A stretch of 64,000 bases of DNA, taken from NCBI GenBank assembly GCA_950295325.1, contig OX485808.1:41808527-41872526 (forward strand), given 5' to 3'. The stretch comes from Polytrichum commune (Eukaryota; Streptophyta; Polytrichopsida; Polytrichales; Polytrichaceae). A program made the position numbers and the translations under genes. Shown here one piece after another: positions 39,740 to 50,500 of this stretch. The first letter of the stretch is position 1. Each line of letters starts with the position of its first letter. The notes under the pieces are model-generated. The model was not told the origin of the DNA. It was given only the letters and a program-made list of their open reading frames with translations, and did not search any database.

Positions 39740-41611
39740 ACTACGTAGTGTACTTTTTTCATAAAAATTTACTTTAGAAATAGCATCCAAGATTCTAACC
39801 CTCAACTTATAGGGGAATTATTTTTACTATAGCCCTTGGAGTCATCATGGACGAGTTCAAATACATAGATGCATTGAATCCCAAACTGCGCACTACTTGA
39901 ATCTAGACCTAGAAACAAAAACTAAAATAGGCTTAAATTGAGTACTTACTTGTTGTTAAATATGACGTACTAGGTGCTTTTGGCACATCTATCTAAACAT
40001 AATGTCCTAAAAGCAAGACTAGATGGGACCCCCATATAGATGTGACCAAGGCCACATTGTCCAAGTCCAACCTCGAGCCACATTCAATGCTTCCCACATG
40101 TCTAAGGTAGAAGCTTCCAACTCCAAGCACTTAGTGATCTACTTTTGGGTCTCAAAGTGGGTGGTCGCGTACTTCAAAACGATTACCAATGATACCATTA
40201 TAAGAATAAAAAAACACAATCCTTGCATTATTTGCGAAGCCGCTTGATGCGGGTGGGCCGCAGTACTCCGCGTCTTCTCTCACACAACATCGCTTCTACC
40301 ACTTTCTCTTTCTGCTTGTGGTTTGGTTCACCATGATGTTTTGTGGGTCGATGTAGGGTTTTGGTTGGAGGCGACACCAAATGTCTCTGTGTGCTTCAAA
40401 AAGAAACACTTGAAGGAGGTGTGAAGATCTAACGTTTTCACTTGACTGAGGGTATGGAGTCTCTTAGGTTTTCAGTTGAAGTTGAAGATTTCAGTCGGAG
40501 TCGGCGTCCTCATCCAAGTATGTATTGGTCAGATGAAGTGTGTTAGATCGGGGCTGCGTGACGCTTTGACGTGTGTGCTCCAACAATATATGTGGCCTTC
40601 CTGACCTAGTTTTTTTTTTTTTTTTTTTTTTTTTTCCCGGATCTGATTCTGTGTCTTCGTAGAGTATATGAGTTGACGTGTGAGGTTGTTGTTTTGGTAG
40701 ACAGTTTCTTACCTTTTGGTCAGTTGCTCTTGAGATTTCCAACATAACTTATGTGCTACATTTGGGCGCATCTGGCACCAAAGGAACTCTATGCCGGCTC
40801 AAAATGTGCTCTTTCGCAAGATTTGTCTCTCTCCCTATTTGGCCACGAAACTTTACTTGGGTTATTGATATCTGTAACCATGAGATCGGAGGAGATCTGT
40901 GAACTCCGTTAGTTTAAACTTGTAAATCACCACAAAGTTGTCTTCAATTTAGCACTGTTTTTTAAGTTTCTATGTTTTTGTTAATAATAATAAAACCCTT
41001 TCCTGTGGTAGACTTTGTGAGTCCTACTTTTTCCCTCTTGAGTTGCAAGTGCAAGTGTGGTCATCCCCTGGCACCCTTGTAAGGCTGCGACATGGTTATG
41101 AGGTCTTGCAAATCATTGTTAAAGCTTCAACCTTTCGATCATCAAGCTTTGAACCGTTGTACTCCTTTCAAGCTATTTATTATCGACGTCGTCATTCAAC
41201 TTACAACCTGGTCGTGTAGTTCACCCTGCCATTCTTGCAAACTTTGTAGGTGTTGGATTGAAGCAAGAACTTTTGTCAGCTGCTAGATTAAATTCGATTC
41301 TTGATATGGTTGTACAATCTTCATGTAAATTTCTAGACATGCTCCACACTTACAGGACATATATGTGGTAAGACGAACGGAGCTTGATCAAGCTGTCTGT
41401 ATCTTTAGTCTTACGTTTCGCAGGTTTTTGGATACAAGATCCTCACAAGATTGCTCCAGAGATGCTCTATATATATGTACATACGTAAATGATTGGCTTG
41501 CAGTACTATATGCTAACTACCTCAGTTTTTGAGTGTAAAATAACAACCAAATCCCTCTCTTGGTTTTCTGCCGTAACTAAATGTGGCTGAATTTGTTGTT
41601 GGTATCTGTAG
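39740..41611. other. Intergenic; T-run at 40611-40635
   Basis: The region from about 40240 to 41300 is less AT-rich and may belong to the upstream part of the START-like locus at 41612, but I could not build exons from it. The minus-strand 84-codon frame at 40491-40745 reads the T-run as poly-lysine and is not supported. Confidence 0.35.
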
Positions 41612-42524
41612 AATCACCAACCCTCTCCAAGAGCTTCAGTGCTGGTGGATCTGCAGAAACTCAATCACCATTTTCTGGCACTGCATCAAAGTGGAAGTTA
41701 GCACGCTGTGAAAATGGTACCCCTTAGGTCTCCTCCAGTGTCAACATTCTTGAAAGTGTTCCATGACTTCAAATTGAGTCTATTTTACTTTACGGTGCTA
41801 TCCCATTGAAATGTTGTCAAACTATCCTCGAGTCCATGCTGATGAGATGATAGGTTGAATTGCCTCATAGTTGGTAAAATAACAGAGGCTCACTAATATC
41901 ATATAACTAATATGCAGGGTTGAGATATTTTGAGGAGATTACATATTTCCCTTTCAAGTATAAGGTAAGCTTGGTGTTTGCAACAGGGTATGCCCTTTGT
42001 ACTTTTTGCAGTTCCATGGTCAACTGGGCACGTCTTCAACTGAAGATGACTGCTGATACAAACCAAATGTTTATGTGGAAGGCATCAGCATTTGTTGATT
42101 ACTCTTTTTGTTGTAAATTGTTTCAGCTGCCAGTGATGAAAGCAATTAGGGCGGCGAAGGCTCCAACTGATCAAATCTTTAATCTCATAATGGATTATGG
42201 GTCGGAACGCCAACAGTAAGCACTCACAGCTTCAATTCCACTCTATACTGTTAGACCAAGAGTGTTGTATACTCTTTCACCTTGCTCTATCAATGGGTAA
42301 TATATGCAAGTATAGGAATACTTGCTCGTTGCACTTTAATTCAATGACATGATATTTTTGTGACCTTCTGTTATGATATGCTTGTGTATTTTAGATAAGT
42401 CAGCTTCTTCAATAACAAGCAAAATCCTGTGCAGATGGGACGACATAGTGGGAAGCGCATCAATTATCGAAGTTGTGGATGGTCATTAAGATATTTTGTA
42501 TATATGCCTTCGTCAAAATTCAAG
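41612..42524 (+). pseudogene. EDR2-like START-domain gene fragment, broken
   Basis: Four exon-like pieces with consistent GT-AG sites and phases: 41612-41716, 41918-41964, 42127-42215 and 42435-42524. Joined in phase they give SPTLSKSFSAGG...WKLARCENG, LRYFEEITYFPFKYK, VMKAIRAAKAPTDQIFNLIM and WDDIVGSASIIEVVDGH. This follows the start of the START domain in EDR2-like plant proteins (C-NGLR-F-E, then VMKA...A....IF-L-M, then a WD...VDGH..I.Y segment). Right after VDGH comes TAA (42487-42489), where family members continue; DILYI follows in the same frame beyond the stop. No PH domain or DUF1336 exons were found. I infer a decayed or truncated copy; a base error at the stop is the alternative. 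Confidence 0.5.
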
Positions 42525-43107
42525 GTAAATATGCAATTGTTGTCTGGATTGACTACCTCCAATATGTGAATTTATGTTGGCAGACTCTATCTGCTACTTT
42601 AATATTGACGTTGTTATGTTTGGGATGCTATTATGTAATTTGTCTCTCTTGTAGAGGAATATTTAATCAGTCTGACTGGAAAATCCCTTCTCATGGAGAG
42701 TGTATATGTTGCGCACAGGAGTAGACCACCGAGGGAATTTTTCTTTTTCTAAGTACTACCATCTAAATTATATTTTGGGAACTTTCAAGAAAATCCATGT
42801 ACGTTTACATTGTAACTTGCAAATTTCTATGAATGAATTGTCGTAGGGGCTTCACATGTTATTAGGTGGTGTAACATGAATGATTAAAATGGGATTTATA
42901 TTTGCCATCCCTTCAATCAAGGTTTATGATGTTGTTCAAGAAATTGGTGGTTCTTCCTTGCCGTGTCTTGGACACTTGTTTTGGTAAACAGTTTCAAGTG
43001 AGAGTGAACATATATATTATATTGGACTTTGGACCTTCAAGATGAGATGCGTTCAAAATGAATTTTGTGATCAAGCGGACTTCAAGAGTGCAAGAGCAAC
43101 ATATTTT
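42525..43107. other. Intergenic, possible decayed downstream exons
   Basis: A TTGTAG acceptor-like site at about 42650 precedes a short open stretch, but I could not match it to EDR2-like proteins. Confidence 0.3.
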
Positions 43108-44000
43108 TGAAGTCGGGCGGGCGGGCATCTATCTCAGGCAGAGGGGATTGGGCAGTGGCGCGACCCCTGTGATTACAAGGGGTCGTTAGTGCCGAGGGCG
43201 CCGCGTCTAGCCTTTACCAAACTACGGGGACATGACCATTGGGGTTTGTGGCAAGGCAAGGGCGAAGACAATCTGCAACAATGGCACGTGATTATCTGCG
43301 CTGATAGTGTGCACATCAAGTGGCGGATTCTCCATTTACTTTGTGTTTCACATTCTCAGCAGGCATCTGTGAGTTTGCAACGCAGGCGTGTGTTGGGGTT
43401 TGAGGTGAGGTTTAAGTTCAAGGAGGAACTCTTTTGTGTGGTTGGTCCTCTACAACAATTTTTTTTTGTGAATAGGATTGTGGAGCAGGTAGTAGGGACT
43501 ATGGGTTCTCAATCCTACTCTTACCATGTGATGATGGACTGCTCCATTACTCAATTATTTGGTCACCTTTATATAACATTGTTGGGTGTTGGGGAAATCC
43601 TCAGTATATTGTGGGTGACGAAGGTTTGAAGCACTTAGCAACATGTTTACTTTATAGAAGATATTTGGCTAGGACGTGGGAGTCACTGTGGAGCATTTGG
43701 TGGGTGGAGGTGTGAAGTGGCAGGGCTACTGGCCACAATTACTATCTTCTTCAGAAATGGAGGGTTCCACCTTCACAAAGTAAGCATTCACACAATCCCA
43801 AGCCTCTGGTCCTTTGTGTTGGGTGCTACTTTTGTGTTTGCGGTTAATTGCTCAGATGTTGTGTTGGTTAGGGCAATTAGTGGACATCCTCATGTAGGAG
43901 CCTTAAGGAATTTCGAGCAGTTACGAGCTCCACGTAATGATTCCATGGTACACGTTGTTATTGGACTGCAACAATGGAATCGAATAAGTGGTTGGTGTTC
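43108..44000 (+). other. GC-rich block, copy 3, with unrecognised frames
   Basis: It starts with the shared TGAAGTCGGGCGG and holds a 146-codon frame (43189-43629, MPRAPRLAFTKLRGHDHWGL...) and a 95-codon frame (43717-44004). I recognise neither. Base composition differs from the AT-rich flanks. It could be a captured gene fragment inside an element or a decayed gene; I see nothing that decides. Confidence 0.3.
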
Positions 44001-44004
44001 TTAG

Positions 44005-44190
44005 ACCCCCTTTGCACTAGAGCTGGAGTTGAGATATTAAGATTTTCGTGGGTCTAATGGTTGTTTTTGGGCAAGCTTCCATCCCAAGCCCAAAGTAATG
44101 AGAATTCGACCAAACCTCGAGCTCTTCATGGTTTGAGCAAGTGTAAAGTGGCCATGGCTAAAATGAGATATGAAAAGGGGAATGGTAGTA
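44005..44190. repeat. Short repeat pair R3, copy 1
   Basis: Begins near CCTTTGCACTAGAGCT and ends near GAGATATGAAAAGGGGAATG. Similar ends occur in the same order at 44912-45080. An inverted CTTTACACTTGC near 44135-44150 hints at terminal inverted repeats. Confidence 0.35.
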
Positions 44191-44911
44191 ATACAACTCA
44201 GACAAATACAACTAACGAGTCGATGAGTTGAAAGGTTCATAAGAGTGGCTTTTCAATGAAACAAGATTGTTGTCAAATACCACGTCGAATAAAGAAGTAG
44301 GTAGTGAACATCATGATTGTATGATTGAGAATCAAGTTCCTCCCAAAGGAGTCTTGCATCCATGCATTGTTCGTAAAGTTGAAGCTTGCCTTGCACAATA
44401 TTGGTGATCGGGGCCCTATAAATTGGGAAGCTGTCACATTGCTCACAACATTCTATGCAAAGACGTGCATGGCCACATGGTGTGCGTATGCTTTGAAAGG
44501 CTCATCCACAGCTTTTCAGGTAGCGGGTTGCTCTCAATTTTTTTGTCTTGGCTTCACCACTTGATTCCTAAGGCTCCACTAATGCTAAGCGTTTTTGGGC
44601 AGCCTCCTTGTTCACAAAATTACAAGAGTTACTCAATCTTGGTTAGTTGAAAAGCGTGCCTTTTGTTGAGCACAACTTTGATGATGAGAACAAATATTCT
44701 CAAAATACAAATAAGTTGTTGAGGATTCCCATGTCTTACATCAAATTAATTTTTTATAGCACCAATAACAACCACCAATACAAATTTCCAATGTTGGCCT
44801 CCCAAAAGTTGGTCTACATCAATGGGGATTGAATCCTGTGCCTTAGCTTGGAAACAAAAGGTGTCACCCACTTCACTAAACTCAACATAAATAAGTTTCC
44901 AAATTACAACA

Positions 44912-45080
44912 TGATTTACACTAGAGCTTAAGTTGAGAGTTGGAGCTTGCAACTATCAGGAGTTTGATGCTTTGATTTGACAATGTTTGAACCGAAGCTC
45001 AAAGTATTCGGAGGTTGCCCTAGTTTGAGGAAATCTAAGCCGACATTGGTGAAAGTGAGATATAGAAAGGGGAATGGTAC
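44912..45080. repeat. Short repeat pair R3, copy 2
   Basis: TTTACACTAGAGCT near 44915 and GAGATATAGAAAGGGGAATG near 45057 match copy 1; the middle has diverged. Confidence 0.35.
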
Positions 45081-46997
45081 TAGGATTAATGCAGTCCAAA
45101 GATTAAGGGGTAAGATGGGTTGAGTGGGCCGAACAACATTTTTTGCAAATTAGATTGCGTCATTTCATTATGAAGAATCAACTTTGAAAACCAAAGTGCA
45201 TAGCGTTTTGTGACACTGCGTACAATTGCCTTTAGTAGAAAATACAAGAATTGTTTACTCGTAACATTGTAGGCATCATTGTATTCACAAAATAAGGATA
45301 TCCTCTTTACCCATAGTCCTTGCAATTTAGAATCAATAAATGAAATAAAACTTGAATTGCTTTGTGTCCTTTGATTATGTTCCATATTGAATATTGGTTG
45401 ATGTCTACATTTTGAGCACCTAGTTTGAATCTCATCATTACACATGATTTTGGTGTCTGCTTGTGATTACAATCCTTGTCATATGTTACAGATGAATATG
45501 GATGTCATTCTTAACAAATAAAAATCGATCTGCAAATGATCACATGCGTATGATAAAGTCTTATATCATAAAGTGACTAGTACATGTGGTGTGTTTTCAT
45601 TGGGCCTGTGGATTATATGTGTTTGTCGCCTATTGTAGTCTCTCTTGTATTGTGTATATCTCCTAATTTTGAACTCATTGTGGATGTAGCGAGGGTTGGG
45701 ATTCTGAAGGTTAACCTACTCATTGGTAATCCAACTGCATCAAAGTAAAGCAATAATTATGTTGGGGATTCTACTACGAAACCAACATAGTTCATGATAT
45801 TTCTGCACATTGACAAGGTGGAGCATGGACATTACTAGAGATCTTTCCTACTTGCAAGGGCTTTGGAAGTATGGAGGACATTTTGAATTGCCTTTTAGTT
45901 CAAGATGTCTTGTGAGAATTGGTTGTGCGTTAAAAAGGCCATCCTAGTATATCGAAGTTGTCTTCACGTCTAGGTATGCATTCTCCCTTTATGAAGTTGA
46001 ACATTTTTTCGGGTAGTTGTCACGTTCCTTGGTGATAGGATGTTGCAAAATATAGTTAGATTGTTATCCTTGTCGTTGTCATGTAGATGATTACACAAAT
46101 TGATTTGATCAAACAGAAGGAATGGGAATGCTACATATTATTTTCACTTTGAGAATTGCCATTGTCAACACCTAGCTTAGGTTAGTGATTGAATGAGTGT
46201 TGGACTTGAATGAACCATGTCAACCTCTATTCATGATCTATGTTTGGACTTGGTTAACATGAAGTTGCACAAAATATCCGATGTCAACGGAATGAAAAGT
46301 TCAATGGTTAGTTTGTAGCAATATGGAATTTTGTCCATCTCCAATGGTATGGATGGGAAAATAGTTTTCATCTCACATAGTGTATTGCTACATGTAATGG
46401 GATTGTACCATCCATCCATAATCACAACACATGAAAATTTAGATAACGAAATCTCCAATCCAAAATTCCTTAAGCATGGTATTGAGCTTTTCACATCTTG
46501 TTTGCTAAGGCACATGTTTTTAAATTAAAGATCTACGTAAGTCTTACTCATTTATGCAATTAGCAATAACCATCGTGAACTTACATTTGTTTTGTTTTCC
46601 TTAGGCATAGATATCAACATAATGGAGGTATTTTGCGAAAGTCCAAAAATGTCAAATCATGTTAAACTACTTATGTGTTAGTTTGTTTTTCATGTGACTA
46701 ATTTTGCAGAATACAAGTGTTGTGAAAAGCGATGTTGGTATTTGGTAAATTAATCTGAAAGGGGACATTGTAATAAGTAACATTGATCTAGTTGAAGTGA
46801 ACAGTATAATAGTTTTTGTATAATGTGCGGTTTTCATACAATTAACGTTCACAACAAATTGTATTATGTAAAAATATACAAGTAAGTAAGCAAATAAGAA
46901 AAGATCAAGAGAGAAAGAAAGTTGATTTTAGGAAGCAAAAGAAAGAGGAAAACTTAGTGCACACAACCATGATAGTCTTAGGATTAAAGTTCGTTGG
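45081..46997. other. Intergenic, nothing recognised
   Basis: AT-rich. A 119-codon minus frame at 45086-45445 and a 94-codon minus frame at 46231-46515 have no recognised domain. Confidence 0.4.
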
Positions 46998-47189
46998 ATG
47001 TCTTGTGGGTTGTTTGAAATACATGCATCATCAAGAAATTTTCTTGAAACTAGAGTAAACCATTATACCAATCCGTTCAAGCGCTTTTGGGTCGTACAAT
47101 TGGATGCCGATGAAGGAAAATTGATTGCAAAAGTAATTCACATTAATGAAGAACAAAAGTTTGATGTCAAATGCTTCATGAAAAACTAA
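46998..47189 (+). CDS. Small unrecognised frame upstream of the kinase-NLR
   Basis: A 63-codon frame with a coding-like look (RFWVVQLDADEGKLIAKVIH) on the same strand, ending about 320 bp before the kinase-NLR start. No family recognised. It could be the end of a decayed gene or an upstream exon, but no splice join to the main gene was evident. Weakly supported. Confidence 0.2.
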   Translation: MSCGLFEIHASSRNFLETRVNHYTNPFKRFWVVQLDADEGKLIAKVIHINEEQKFDVKCFMKN

Positions 47190-47505
47190 ACACATATGAT
47201 CTATGATGATGTCGTGGGGTGAGCAAAAGTTTGTCACAACTGTAAATTAATAAATTCACTACAATAATTTTTGTTCTTATTTATCAAATTTTACATTCTA
47301 ATAGAGATTAGCATCTACACCTTGTTATGAATTGTCATGTCTTCATTCATCAATTAGTGTCAATGTTGTAAATTTTGCATTAGAATTTAATGTTTCTAGT
47401 GGGATTTATAGGTTTAGCTTCTAGGGAGCGTGCTCATCAACAATTACATACAATCTTCAAGCGGAGAATACCTTGAGTATTACGATTTAGATTATTTACA
47501 ACTAT
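47190..47505 (+). promoter_or_regulatory. Immediate upstream region of the kinase-NLR gene
   Basis: AT-rich, with an in-frame TAG (47488-47490) shortly before the start codon at 47506, which limits the N-terminus unless there is an upstream exon. No TATA box can be assigned with confidence. Confidence 0.35.
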
Positions 47506-50500
47506 ATGATACCTCTCAAAATGGCAAATGTTTTGCGGCTAGCAATAGGTATTGTGGAATTTCCCGATATATTATTGAGGGAAGAAGTATTGAATAGAAA
47601 GCAATGTGAGAATTTGCTTTCCAACTTTCGAAAGGGTGTGGAAATATTGCACAACGTCACCAATGGTCCAACTCAAGTATTTCATGAAGCAGAAAAAGAT
47701 TTGTTTAGAATTGTGAACAAAGGAAGGGTACTAATTGAAGAATGTTGCAATGAAAAATGGGTTGATGCTATAGTGATGCAATTGAACAATAAAGAGTGGT
47801 TCAGAGAATTACTTTCAGACTTCAAATCTTGTTTCCACACATTGTGTGAGATATCCTGCCATTATAATGCCCATGGAAAGGAAAGAATTCTTGCTATTAA
47901 GGATAATACGACATTTTACCCCACATCCACGAATGCAATTGAAGAGGACCAGACTTTGATATGTGGAAGACTTTCCAAGCATTTGGACTCATGCAACACT
48001 AAGGATTGCAAAGATTGCAAACTTGTGCAATACCTTGAGGAATATCTAAGTAGTCTACAACAAGTTGAAGGTCGTGAATTGGATGATATTGTTTTTCCTT
48101 CTAATTATCCTCACCCGGAATATGGAAATCCCCCGAAGATTTTGGGACTATGTAATGGAGGAGCTGTATACTTGACTAATTGGTGTGGTGTGAGGTGTGC
48201 AACAAAAGTGATCAACATTCACAGTCCTCAGGATAAAGATCAATTTTGGAAAGAAGCAAGTATTTTGGGAGGTTTGAATCATCCAAATATCATCAAGCTT
48301 TTTTGTTGTGGTTTTCATGAGGGCAACAACCAATTTGAGCTTGTAATGGAATTCGGAGAGGCGACCCTAACACAACATTTAAGTGCACAAGGTCCTTTGA
48401 AAGAGATGGATGCCATGGACATTATGTTACAAATTGCAAATGGAATGTGCTACCTTCACGATATGAAGGTAGCACATCGTGACCTAAAGCCCAAAAACGT
48501 TGTTGTGACTCCTCAAAATGATTCACAATTGGTTGATCTCGAGCGCATTGATGTGAAATTATTGGATTTTGGTATTTCAAAGGTGGAAGTGAAGCATTCT
48601 CCAGAATTGCCCACGGGGCAAAACATAGGGACTTGCGGATACATGGCGCCTGAGGCCATGGCGAATGAATTGTCGGAGGTGGCTGCTTTGAAAGCTGATG
48701 TATTTAGTTTCGGCATGTTGTGTTCCGATATTCTTTCAGGAGAGAAACCTTGTTTTGAAAGGCTTCGTGATTATCGTGAGTATATACTTAAATTCGAGAG
48801 GCCAAAGCTCCCTGCAACCTATTCAGATGTATTGAGATCATTAGTGCATGAATGTTGGTCTTTAGATCCATCCAAAAGACCCACGTTTCTTGATATTCAT
48901 AAAAGGCTTGCAAGATTGAAAACCGAAATGCTCAAAGGTTCGCTTGAGATCCCAAGAGTTACAAATTATGACAAAACGAGATCCTTTTGGCAATTGTTTC
49001 TATTCTACAAAATATTTCTCAAGTGCATGCAATGGTTGTGGTGTGTGCTCCGACTTCACCACTTTGACAATTCAACATCAATTTCAAGCATCCAAGAGAA
49101 TTGTCCAACTTCATCACATCCGTTAATCATGGAGGTAAGAAGGCTGTTGAAATTGTGAATCAAGCCAAAGTATATTGAATAAAATTAGGAGATGTTAATA
49201 GACCCCCTAAGATATATCATTTGATCATCACTCATTTTGGAAATGTTGATATTCTTGTAGGTCAACGCCAATAACATGAGGGTATCGTCGAATTTGATTG
49301 GAGTCCAAGAAAAAATGTCCCAATTGGAAAAACAACTACAAACGGTTGGTAGTCTAGGAATTGTGGGTATGGGAGGAATTGGCAAGTCAACAATGGCTAA
49401 AACTTTGAGTGACCACATCTCCGACCACTTTGATGCAATATGTTTTGTAATTGATTTGAAGGATGAAACATGTACATTTGCACTCAAGCACAAGTCAAGA
49501 GACATGCAAGACTCACCTCCTCAAGCAGAAACATTGAGAAAAACACGTGATATATTGGAACGTGTTCGAAAAACAAAGAAAATACTGCTCGTGGTGGACA
49601 ATGTGAGCAAGCAAAGTCAATTATGTCAACTGTTGGGAGATAGCATGTTGAAAGATGTTGGCATGAGGTTGATTGTAAGTTCTCGTGATTGGGAGTCTTT
49701 AAAGCAACATGTACCCATGGCTGGCAAAATAGACATGCAAACCCTCAAAGGGAACCAACCTATAAGGTTATTTTCAAGGCATGCCTTTGGGACGAACCAA
49801 TCATGTTTACCATATTTGGAACATGTAGTTGAAAAGATTGTGAATGCATGTTGCGGACTTCCTTTGAGTTTGGAGGTGATGGGCACATGCATGCAAGGGG
49901 AGACACGATTGAGAATATGGGAGCGAACGTTGCATAGATTGCTGAGGGCAAGACACGATGGAAGTCCAAATGAGAAACATTGGATGACATTGAGGATAAG
50001 CTTTGACGAGCTAAGTATTGAAGAGAAAAACATGTTTCTAGACATAAGTTGTTTCTTTTGCAAAAATGTGTCTATATCAAAAGAAACATTTCTTAGAATG
50101 TTCGATGGGAACGGCCGAGAAATCTTGGAAAGACTTCACAACAAATCATTGGTAAAAGTGGACAAATGGGATCGTCTTGACATGCACGATCAATTGCGTG
50201 ATATGGGTCGTATGATCACAGAAACAGAATTTGAGGGAACTCGACTTTTGGATTTAAATTACACCGCTTTTGCCAATCATTGTAAACAAAAGGTATGCAA
50301 TTCAAGTTTGAATGTGCTTTAGAAATATTAACTTCCTTGAGAAATATATTTATTAGGTAGGATAAGTTGTATCTTGATTCTATATATTGTGGTTGGTTAT
50401 TCATTTTGTCATTTGAAATGGAAAACATATCAAACTTATCCACCTTTGTTAATGCATGTAGGGCATAAAACTTGTCCAAGGCCTATCATTCAAAGAGTTG

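Noticed and set aside
40491-40745. Minus-strand frame with a lysine run
   Set aside because: The lysine run is the 25-base T-run at 40611-40635; nothing else in the frame is recognisable.
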